Shown in pieces: positions 6,791 through 11,638 of a DNA stretch of 11,638 nt. The stretch lies in NCBI GenBank assembly GCA_050014895.1, contig JBEKCL010000107.1:1-11638 (forward strand), given 5' to 3'. How positions within the stretch are numbered: the first letter of the stretch is position 1; each line of letters opens with the position of its first letter. The notes beneath the pieces are model-generated. The model did not search any database, was not told the origin of the DNA, and worked only from the letters and a program-made list of their open reading frames with translations. Made by a program: the position numbers and the translations under genes. The DNA comes from JAFGLP01 sp050014895 (GTDB taxonomy: Bacteria; Chloroflexota; Dehalococcoidia; GIF9; UBA5629).

Positions 6791-7243
6791 TCAGTCTGAT
6801 GCTCCTTCAATAATGACTGTTATCTTGGCCACGGCATCTTTAGCGAAAACAACATCGACTTCGTAACTGCCAACTTTGTGCAAAGAGCCTTTAAGTGCGA
6901 TCTTTTTCTTGTCCACATCTACATTGATCGACCTTGAAAGCTGATCAGCGATATCTGCAGTAGTAATTGAACCATGCAGGGTCCCTTTGCTACTGGCCTT
7001 GCCTTTAAACGTTAACTCTTTGCCGTTAATCTGTTTGGCCAGTTCAATATATTCATCATGCTGCCTGGCACGCTTTCTTTCCCTTTCCTCAGTTATCTTT
7101 TGCGCGGCCTTCACTGCTCCCTGGGTTGCGGGCAATGCTAGACCCCGAGGCAGCAGGTAATTCCTGGCATAACCAGCTGATACCTCTTTTATATCTCCTT
7201 TTTTCTCCTTAACAGATACGTCTTCCAGAAACACGACTTTCAT
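6791..7243 (-). CDS. rplI: 50S ribosomal protein bL9
   Basis: bL9 binds 23S rRNA at the base of the L1 stalk and spans away from the large subunit; it influences reading-frame fidelity. The 150-residue length is typical. The N-terminal globular domain has the signature MKVVFLEDVSVKEKKGDIKE, then VSAGYARNYLLPRGLALPAT. A charged connecting helix (about 46-75, rich in Glu/Arg/Lys) leads to the C-terminal domain with TFKGKASSKGTLHGSITTAD and IALKGSLHKVGSYEVDVVF. AAGGAG lies about 13 nt upstream of the ATG at 7241-7243, slightly far but usable. It is the first gene of a minus-strand operon leading into dnaB. A TATAAT on the minus strand at 7286-7291 may be its -10 element. Confidence 0.97.
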   Translation of the reverse strand: MKVVFLEDVSVKEKKGDIKEVSAGYARNYLLPRGLALPATQGAVKAAQKITEERERKRARQHDEYIELAKQINGKELTFKGKASSKGTLHGSITTADIADQLSRSINVDVDKKKIALKGSLHKVGSYEVDVVFAKDAVAKITVIIEGASD

Positions 7244-7285
7244 TACTTTAGGTCCACTCCTTTTCCAGTTAATTGATACCTTATT

Positions 7286-7291
7286 ATTATA
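7286..7291 (-). promoter_or_regulatory. candidate -10 element for rplI
   Basis: The minus strand reads TATAAT here, 42 nt before the rplI start codon. The bases 17 nt upstream (TAAGCA) match the -35 consensus at only three of six positions, so the promoter is incomplete. A TTGACG further upstream on the same strand, 18 nt before TAAACT, is an alternative that would put the foldable segment 7349-7458 in the leader. Confidence 0.35.
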
Positions 7292-7348
7292 CTATCCCTA
7301 TTATGCTTTGCTTAGAAAGATCAAATTCACCATAAAAGCAGGTGATTG

Positions 7349-7458
7349 AGAAGGATTTACAGGTTCGAGTCCAACTGCGGGAAAGCATCACTCCGCCAAG
7401 CAGCTAATCAGTGAATGCTTATACTACTTCTTCACCGCTACACAGTTTAAATCCTTTT
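7349..7458. other. foldable intergenic segment (possible structured RNA or leader)
   Basis: The arms 7349-7359 (AGAAGGATTTA) and 7448-7458 (TAAATCCTTTT) can form an 11-bp outer stem with one G-U pair. Inside it, AAGCATCACT (7383-7392) pairs with AGTGAATGCTT (7410-7420) with a single bulged A. The result is a long stem enclosing an inner hairpin in a region without any ORF. I recognise no riboswitch, 6S, SRP, RNase P or tmRNA signature. The rest of the 7244-7644 spacer holds the promoters described and a 7-bp inverted repeat at 7525-7544. Confidence 0.3.
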
Positions 7459-7524
7459 GCATTACAGCGTCAAGACCAAAATAAATGCGGCTATTTGTTA
7501 TCACAGGATAATAAAGCTACCATT

Positions 7525-7544
7525 AATCATTGCTGGAAATGATT
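7525..7544. repeat. short inverted repeat
   Basis: AATCATT (7525-7531) and AATGATT (7538-7544) are perfect 7-bp inverted arms with a 6-nt loop. No T-run follows on either strand, so it is not a convincing terminator. It could be a protein site or chance in AT-rich DNA. Confidence 0.35.
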
Positions 7545-7586
7545 TATAATAATGTACAGCGAACAGGTCAAATCACGTTCATTTGC

Positions 7587-7615
7587 TTGACATTAAACAT
7601 GGCTCAACATATAAT
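7587..7615 (+). promoter_or_regulatory. perfect-consensus sigma70 promoter with an operator-like palindrome
   Basis: TTGACA (7587-7592), exactly 17 nt, then TATAAT (7610-7615) is a perfect housekeeping promoter. The predicted start near 7622 lies about 23 nt before the DUF177 start codon. The inverted repeat TGGCTCA (7600-7606) / TGAGCCA (7615-7621), with 8 nt between arms, brackets the -10 element, so a bound dimer would block polymerase. It is the main promoter for the plus-strand cluster. Confidence 0.88.
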
Positions 7616-7644
7616 GAGCCAAATTTATATTCGAATCTGAGACC

Positions 7645-8154
7645 ATGCAAATCAACGTAGCACAGCTTCTAAAAGAGCCGGTCGGATCGAAGCGCAGCTA
7701 CAGAATCGATGAATTGGCCGGCGAAAATAACGAGAACCATGTAGAGGGTAAAGTTAACCTAACCCGAACAAATTTAGGTATTCTAGTTACAGGTGAATTG
7801 ACAGCAGATATTAAAGGAAGTTGCTCCCGGTGTCTTGGTCCGGCTTGTGTCCGTACAACATTACGTTTCGAAGACGAGTATTATCCCATTATTGACATCA
7901 TTTCGGGCACTCACCTGAAAGTCGAAACTGATGCATTTATTATTGATAATAATCACATCCTGGATTTAGATGAAGCGATTAGACAGTATATTATTACAGC
8001 AACGCCTACCAAGTTGCTATGTAAAATCGATTGTCCCGGCATGTGCCCTGTGTGCGGTCAGGAATTTGCCAGGGGCGATTGTGGTCATGGGAAAAAACCG
8101 CACGACCATCGCTGGGATAAGCTAGCAGAGTTAGAAAAGGAGAGCAGAGTTTAA
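7645..8154 (+). CDS. DUF177 (YceD family) protein, cysteine-rich
   Basis: DUF177/YceD proteins are encoded next to rpmF in most bacteria and are needed for normal 23S rRNA accumulation in E. coli and plants; their biochemical activity is unknown. The 169-residue protein begins with the family's MQINVAQLLKEPVGS. Its middle carries CSRCL (Cys60, Cys63). The C terminus has the diagnostic CKIDCPGMCPVCGQEF...GDCGH block (Cys126, 130, 134, 137, 146), followed by HDHRWDKLAEL. The cysteines suggest zinc binding. The start ATG at 7645 lies about 23 nt from the predicted transcription start, with only a weak GAGA upstream. The rpmF ATG directly follows the TAA, so expression is coupled. Confidence 0.92.
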   Translation: MQINVAQLLKEPVGSKRSYRIDELAGENNENHVEGKVNLTRTNLGILVTGELTADIKGSCSRCLGPACVRTTLRFEDEYYPIIDIISGTHLKVETDAFIIDNNHILDLDEAIRQYIITATPTKLLCKIDCPGMCPVCGQEFARGDCGHGKKPHDHRWDKLAELEKESRV

Positions 8155-8355
8155 ATGGCACCACTTCCAAAGAAAAAATACCCAAAAGCGCGCCAGGGGA
8201 AAAGACGCAGTCACCTGGCAAAAAGTCCTGCTGCTACAATTGAGTGCACCCGTTGCCACAGTATGAAATTATCTCATACGGTATGCCAGACATGCGGCAC
8301 ATACGATGGCAGGGAAGTTATCGAAATAAAAAGCAAGCAGACAAAGAAAAAGTAA
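8155..8355 (+). CDS. rpmF: 50S ribosomal protein bL32
   Basis: bL32 is a small zinc-ribbon protein of the large ribosomal subunit. The 66-residue product has the basic N terminus PLPKKKYPKARQGKRRSHLA and four cysteines (Cys31, Cys34, Cys44, Cys47) in a CX2C...CX2C zinc ribbon, so this is the zinc-binding (C+) form. The ATG abuts the DUF177 stop codon (TAA then ATG). AAGGAG lies about 12 nt upstream, inside the DUF177 gene. In many genomes plsX, fabH, fabD, fabG and acpP follow rpmF; here the next gene is a FabD homologue. Confidence 0.97.
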   Translation: MAPLPKKKYPKARQGKRRSHLAKSPAATIECTRCHSMKLSHTVCQTCGTYDGREVIEIKSKQTKKK

Positions 8356-8403
8356 CCGGATTTGAAACAACATTCTGATTTGGAATTTCGAGGAGGGAAG
8401 TAA

Positions 8404-9354
8404 ATGGTCGAAGAAGTAAAAGTGGCCTACGTGTTTCCAGGCCAGGAGTCCAAGCAGGTTGGAATGGGACTTGACCTTTACGTCCATTATAATTCAGCCA
8501 GGGAAGTTTTTGATGAAGTAGACAGAACACTTGGTTTTCCGCTATCACGCCTATGTTTTGAAGGGCCTGAAGAAGACCTTAACCAGACCATTAATATCCA
8601 GGCCGCCGTATTGACGGTCAGTATTGCATGCCTTAGAGCAGCGGAGGAAATAAGTGAACGTACTTTACCGGCCCCTGCACTGGTGGCAGGACATGGCTCC
8701 GGAGAATATGCGGCATTAGTAGCTGCAGGAGTCATGCAGCTTAGCGATGCGGTACGATTAGTCCGCGAACGCGGCAGGCTGATGAACGAGGCCGGCCGCC
8801 GCAAACCCGGCGGAATGCTAACCATCATGGATATCGATAAAGACACTGTAGATGGTATATGTTTGACTACCGGTGTAGAAATTTCCAATATCAATGCTCC
8901 CGATAATATTGTTGTCAGCGGAGATGATGTTAAATTGGCCAAGGCTAAGAGGCTGGCGCAGGTCAAAGGAGCGCGGCGGATTGTGCCGGTACGAGTTAGC
9001 GGCGCATTTTATTCCTCCCTTATGGATCCAGCCCTGGAGGGCATGATCAATGCCGTTTCCCAGTTCAAGTACGAGACACCCGCTGTGCCAGTGGTAGCAA
9101 ATGTCACAGCTCAACCGATGACCACGATTGAAGCAATTAAGGAAGAATTGATCAGCCAGATAATTCATGCCGTAAAATGGCAACAGTCGATCGAAACCAT
9201 GCTGGCCCGTGGTATAACTACTTTTTTTGAAGTCGGCCCCGGCGATGTTCTCACCAAGTATATAAAGCGCATCAGCCCGGGTGCTCTTACATTTAATATC
9301 AGCAATGCTCAAACTACTGCCGAAATAGTAAGGTGGCGTAAGGGCGGACGATAG
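8404..9354 (+). CDS. FabD-like malonyl-CoA:ACP transacylase homologue, catalytic Ser and His replaced
   Basis: FabD normally transfers malonyl groups from CoA to acyl carrier protein to feed fatty-acid elongation. Fold-level identity is clear over all 316 residues: VFPGQESKQVGMG (10-22), EEDLNQTINIQAAVL, VRERGRLMNEA with the conserved Arg123, VSGDDVKLAKAKRLA, PVVANVTAQP and FFEVGPGDVLTKYIKRI. The catalytic motifs are altered. GHSLGEY reads GHGSGEY (96-102), so Gly98 (codon GGC, 8695-8697) occupies the nucleophile position, with a Ser at the next position. SGAFHS reads SGAFYS, so Tyr203 (TAT, 9010-9012) replaces the histidine. PGQGSQ reads PGQESK. The frame is intact and AGGAGGG at 8391-8397 gives it the best ribosome-binding site in the window, so it is expressed but probably not a standard transacylase. 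Ser99 acting as a shifted nucleophile cannot be excluded. I therefore withhold the symbol fabD. Confidence 0.85.
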   Translation: MVEEVKVAYVFPGQESKQVGMGLDLYVHYNSAREVFDEVDRTLGFPLSRLCFEGPEEDLNQTINIQAAVLTVSIACLRAAEEISERTLPAPALVAGHGSGEYAALVAAGVMQLSDAVRLVRERGRLMNEAGRRKPGGMLTIMDIDKDTVDGICLTTGVEISNINAPDNIVVSGDDVKLAKAKRLAQVKGARRIVPVRVSGAFYSSLMDPALEGMINAVSQFKYETPAVPVVANVTAQPMTTIEAIKEELISQIIHAVKWQQSIETMLARGITTFFEVGPGDVLTKYIKRISPGALTFNISNAQTTAEIVRWRKGGR

Positions 9355-9398
9355 GGCGGTTCAAGCGCAAAATAACTGCTGGTCCGTCGGTAACTGTT

Positions 9399-9821
9399 AT
9401 GCCCACTAGTCTGCGGCATCGCGCCAGAATTGTTACGTTGCAAACTCTTTATGAGTTGGAGTTTGCCGCCAATAGCGAAACAAGCATACTTGAGCGCAAT
9501 TTAAAAGAGAAAGAACTCCCCAGAGAAGTGGCCACCTTTGCAGGCAGTCTTGTGTCCGGCGTAATTGCCAATAAGCAATTATTAGATAATACGATAGGCC
9601 GCTTTGCAACGGCATTCCCGGTTGATCAGCTAGCCGCAATGGACCGGAATATCCTGCGTCTCGCTCTTTTTGAAATTACTATCTGTAAGGAAGTACCTCC
9701 AAAGGTGGCGGTCAACGAGGCAGTAGAGCTTGCCAAAGAGTTTGGAGCTGATACCTCACCCAAGTTCATAAACGGTGTGTTGGGATCCGTTATTACCGAG
9801 ATAAAAAAGTCTGCGCAATAA
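9399..9821 (+). CDS. nusB: transcription antitermination factor NusB
   Basis: NusB pairs with NusE (ribosomal protein S10) on boxA RNA to promote antitermination of rRNA operons. The 140-residue all-helical protein shows the start RHRARIVTLQTLYELEF, the central AAMDRNILRLALFEI (about 79-93) and the C-terminal signature PPKVAVNEAVELAKEFGADT, then SPKFINGVLGSV. Length is normal. It lies 44 nt after the FabD-like stop with no strong Shine-Dalgarno, and 47 nt before the preferred ACP-like start. Its position between a FabD-like and an ACP-like gene is atypical, since nusB more often sits with ribH, folD or xseA, so the cluster appears rearranged. Confidence 0.95.
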   Translation: MPTSLRHRARIVTLQTLYELEFAANSETSILERNLKEKELPREVATFAGSLVSGVIANKQLLDNTIGRFATAFPVDQLAAMDRNILRLALFEITICKEVPPKVAVNEAVELAKEFGADTSPKFINGVLGSVITEIKKSAQ

Positions 9822-9826
9822 ACGGA

Positions 9827-9856
9827 TTGCTAGTTTCATTTGTCACATCGTATAAT
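9827..9856 (+). promoter_or_regulatory. candidate internal promoter before the ACP-like gene
   Basis: TTGCTA (9827-9832), an 18-nt spacer and a perfect TATAAT (9851-9856) lie just before the ACP-like gene. The -35 matches four of six bases. The predicted start near 9863 is only about 6 nt from the ATG at 9869, implying a nearly leaderless mRNA. The overlap with GAGGA (9861-9865) makes read-through from upstream equally likely. Confidence 0.35.
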
Positions 9857-9868
9857 ATTCGAGGAACT

Positions 9869-10126
9869 ATGGGCAGGATATTTAATAAGATAAAGAAGAT
9901 ATTGGTGGCCGAGCTAGGGGTAGATGAGGCGGCAATCCAACCTCCAGCTTCATTCACCGATGATCTCAATATGGACCCGGATGACATCGCGGAGTTCTTC
10001 ACTACCGTCGAAGATGTTTTCAGCATGCCTGAGAACAATTTAGAAATACCCGAAGCAGAATCTGATAATCTGCTTTCTGTGCAGAACCTTATTGAATATC
10101 TACAGGACCAGGGAATTGAAGACTGA
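9869..10126 (+). CDS. acyl carrier protein homologue lacking the phosphopantetheine serine
   Basis: ACP carries growing acyl chains on a 4'-phosphopantetheine arm attached to a serine in a D-S-L motif. This 85-residue protein has the size, acidity and helix pattern of ACP: IKKILVAELGVDEAAIQPPA, SFTDDLNMDPDDIAEFFTTV, then EDVF...EIPEAESDNLLSVQNLIEYL. The attachment site reads D36-P37-D38, so Pro (CCG, 9977-9979) occupies the serine position and Asp the following Leu. No nearby serine substitutes for it, so the protein should stay in the apo form. The start ATG at 9869 follows GAGGA (9861-9865) and gives the standard ACP N terminus; a TTG at 9827 would add 14 atypical residues. It lies downstream of nusB and is convergent with mfd. 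A fatty-acid ACP is unlikely; a scaffold or regulatory role is possible. Confidence 0.82.
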   Translation: MGRIFNKIKKILVAELGVDEAAIQPPASFTDDLNMDPDDIAEFFTTVEDVFSMPENNLEIPEAESDNLLSVQNLIEYLQDQGIED

Positions 10127-10142
10127 GCATGGCGTCCATGCT
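10126..10142. terminator. hairpin between convergent genes, overlapping both stop codons
   Basis: AGCATGG-CGT-CCATGCT forms a perfect 7-bp stem with a 3-nt loop. It starts at the last base of the ACP-like TGA and ends inside the mfd TAG. It is symmetrical, so both transcripts would form it. No U-run follows on either side, so efficient intrinsic termination is doubtful; it may instead protect mRNA 3' ends. Confidence 0.4.
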
Positions 10143-11638
10143 ACCGGTTAGCCCTGTCAGGAGTTAATTCCTCAAACAGCCGTTCTAGCCCCTCTTTCCA
10201 ATCATCCCCGATCAGTTCAGTGTTGATCCGTATTTGCCTGTTCCCAATTTTAATGCCTCTGACCCTGGTAACATTGGAAAAGGCGCTTTCTATTACAACA
10301 TCATCATGAAATGAAATGGTTATCAGGCCATCATTGTAAAATACTGATTCAGCTCCCGCACGCGCAGCCAGACACTTTAAATTTACTATGTAAAGCAAGT
10401 TCGCTACCTCAGCCGTCGGTTCCCCGAACCTGTCAATAAGTTCTTCATTTATATTGTTGACCTCAGCCCGCTCCGTTGATTTCGCCAGACGCTGATATAT
10501 GTTGAACCTGGTCCTTGTATCCCCGATGTATTCTTCAGGAATATACGCAGGAATCTTGAGGTCAATCGATACCACAGGTTCTACAAGCTTTTGTGGCCGC
10601 TCACGTCCTTCACGTTTTGCTTTCAGATCTTCAACGGCATCAGCAAGCATCTGGCAATAATAGTTGAAGCCTACGGCGGCTATATTGCCGCTTTGCTCCA
10701 CGCCCAACAGATTGCCGGCGCCTCTGATTTCAAGATCTTTCATAGCAATTGCAAACCCCGCTCCCAGCTCAGTGGCCCGGGCTATTGTTTTTAACCTTTC
10801 GCGCGCTTGTTCAGTCATTTGTTTTCCTGAATCAAATAAAAAATAAGCATACGCCATATTGGCCCCGCGCCCTACTCTCCCACGCAACTGGTATAACTGC
10901 GTCAGCCCGAGTTTATCAGCATTATCTACAACAAGGGTGTTGACGTTGGGTATGTCCAAACCGGATTCAATAATGGTAGTGGTAACCAGCACATTGCTCT
11001 TGCCCTGCATGAAGTCAGCCATTACTTTTTCCAGCTTGTCCTCATCCATCTGGCCATGTGCCACGGAAATCCTGGCTTCCGGTACCAGGTCACCTATCTT
11101 GAATGCCAGTGCATCTATGCTGTTAACACGGTTGTGAACGATAAAAACCTGCCCATCGCGCTCCATTTCACGCAATATAGATTCGCGCACCAGCTTATTT
11201 TGAAACTCGCCCACGCAGGTCATTACCGGCAAACGGTTCTCGGGCGGTGTTTCAATAGTACTCAAGTCCCTTATTCCCGACAACGCCATATGCATCGTGC
11301 GTGGTATAGGTGTCGCACTTAAAGTCAGCACGTCGACAGTCTGGCGTATCTTTTTGAAATGTTCTTTGTGTATGACTCCAAACCTCTGTTCCTCATCAAT
11401 TATCGCCAGCCCCAGGTCTTTGAAAATCACGTCCTTTTGCAGCAGCCTGTGTGTACCGATGCAGATATCCACAGTTCCCTCAGCAAGCCGCTCTATCACT
11501 TCAGATTGCTCTCTATGCGAACAGAACCTGCTGAGCATTTCAACCTTAACAGGAAAGGTCTTTAATCTTTCCCTGAACGTATTCATGTGCTGCTGCGCCA
11601 GGATAGTGGTGGGTACAAGAATTGCCACCTGCTTCCCA
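10141..11638 (-). CDS. mfd: transcription-repair coupling factor Mfd, C-terminal part
   Basis: Mfd is a DNA translocase that pushes RNA polymerase off lesions and recruits UvrA. The window holds 499 codons of a protein usually near 1,150 residues. The N-terminal UvrB-like modules, the RNA-polymerase-binding domain and Walker A lie beyond the window edge. Visible motor motifs, in order, are AILVPTTILAQQH (motif Ia), GTHRLL, IIDEEQRFGV (motif II, near 11380-11410), LTLSATPIPRTM (III), QVFIVHNRV (IV), TTIIESGLDIPNVNT (V) and QLYQLRGRVGR (VI). The TRG element ATELGAGFAIAMKDLEIRGA, which separates Mfd and RecG from other helicases, follows. The C-terminal autoinhibitory domain (VVSIDLKIPAYIPEEYI onward) separates it from RecG. 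The reading frame is intact to a TAG at 10141-10143. Confidence 0.96.
   Translation of the reverse strand, partial: GKQVAILVPTTILAQQHMNTFRERLKTFPVKVEMLSRFCSHREQSEVIERLAEGTVDICIGTHRLLQKDVIFKDLGLAIIDEEQRFGVIHKEHFKKIRQTVDVLTLSATPIPRTMHMALSGIRDLSTIETPPENRLPVMTCVGEFQNKLVRESILREMERDGQVFIVHNRVNSIDALAFKIGDLVPEARISVAHGQMDEDKLEKVMADFMQGKSNVLVTTTIIESGLDIPNVNTLVVDNADKLGLTQLYQLRGRVGRGANMAYAYFLFDSGKQMTEQARERLKTIARATELGAGFAIAMKDLEIRGAGNLLGVEQSGNIAAVGFNYYCQMLADAVEDLKAKREGRERPQKLVEPVVSIDLKIPAYIPEEYIGDTRTRFNIYQRLAKSTERAEVNNINEELIDRFGEPTAEVANLLYIVNLKCLAARAGAESVFYNDGLITISFHDDVVIESAFSNVTRVRGIKIGNRQIRINTELIGDDWKEGLERLFEELTPDRANR

Noticed and set aside
7361..7371. GGTTCGAGTCC resembles a tRNA T-loop, hinting at a tRNA or a tRNA-derived attachment site.
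   Set aside because: The flanking bases do not form a T-stem beyond two pairs, no acceptor or anticodon arm lies within 80 nt, and no integrated element borders it.
7498..7506. TTATCACAG looks like a DnaA box, and dnaB and dnaD-like genes are near.
   Set aside because: It does not match TTATNCACA, there is no cluster of boxes and no dnaA or dnaN gene.
8487..8966. A 159-codon minus-strand frame antisense to the FabD-like gene.
   Set aside because: The real reading frame is clearly the plus strand with full FabD homology; the antisense product is Ser-rich and featureless.
9827..9868. TTG start that would lengthen the ACP-like protein by 14 residues.
   Set aside because: The extra residues do not resemble an ACP N terminus and overlap a promoter-like sequence; the ATG at 9869 has GAGGA upstream.

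Overview
The window is about 11.6 kb of gene-dense bacterial chromosome carrying core information-processing genes, with no mobile element, CRISPR array or intact RNA gene that I can support. The gene set suggests Chloroflexota, most likely a Dehalococcoidia-type lineage: RicT/YaaT next to a delta-prime gene, a DnaD-domain protein plus a DnaC/DnaI-type loader beside dnaB, a DUF177-rpmF pair, a single-HNH protein, a mid-40s GC impression and frequent weak Shine-Dalgarno sites. This placement is inference; Firmicutes share several of these arrangements.

Layout. Positions 1-459 (minus) hold the first 153 codons of rpoB. Positions 460-875 are a divergent AT-rich intergenic region with a consensus-like rpoB promoter. 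It also holds three hydrophobic reading-frame pieces that look like a frameshifted small membrane-protein gene. Positions 876-2734 (plus) are holB and ricT. Positions 2743-7243 (minus) form a co-directional block: rplI, dnaB, a DnaD-domain gene, an unusual tandem DnaC-like ATPase and an HNH gene. Positions 7244-7644 are a second divergent spacer with a perfect sigma70 promoter and a foldable segment. Positions 7645-10126 (plus) are DUF177, rpmF, a FabD homologue, nusB and an acyl-carrier-protein homologue. Positions 10141-11638 (minus) are the C-terminal part of mfd, convergent with the ACP-like gene.

How the genes work together. The minus block looks like a replication-restart/initiation module: the DnaB helicase, a DnaD-type remodeller and a loader ATPase, downstream of ribosomal protein bL9. 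HolB serves the replisome clamp loader. The plus block resembles the common rpmF-fab-acpP neighbourhood, but plsX, fabH and fabG are absent.

Most interesting observations. The FabD homologue lacks both the nucleophilic serine (GHSLG reads GHGSG) and the catalytic histidine (Tyr instead). The ACP homologue 1.5 kb downstream lacks the phosphopantetheine serine (DSL reads DPD). Both members of a normal enzyme/substrate pair therefore look catalytically dead yet remain full length and open, which suggests a repurposed non-catalytic pair or parallel decay. The second notable item is the tandem-duplicated helicase-loader ATPase, whose first AAA+ domain has lost Walker B and arginine-finger residues.
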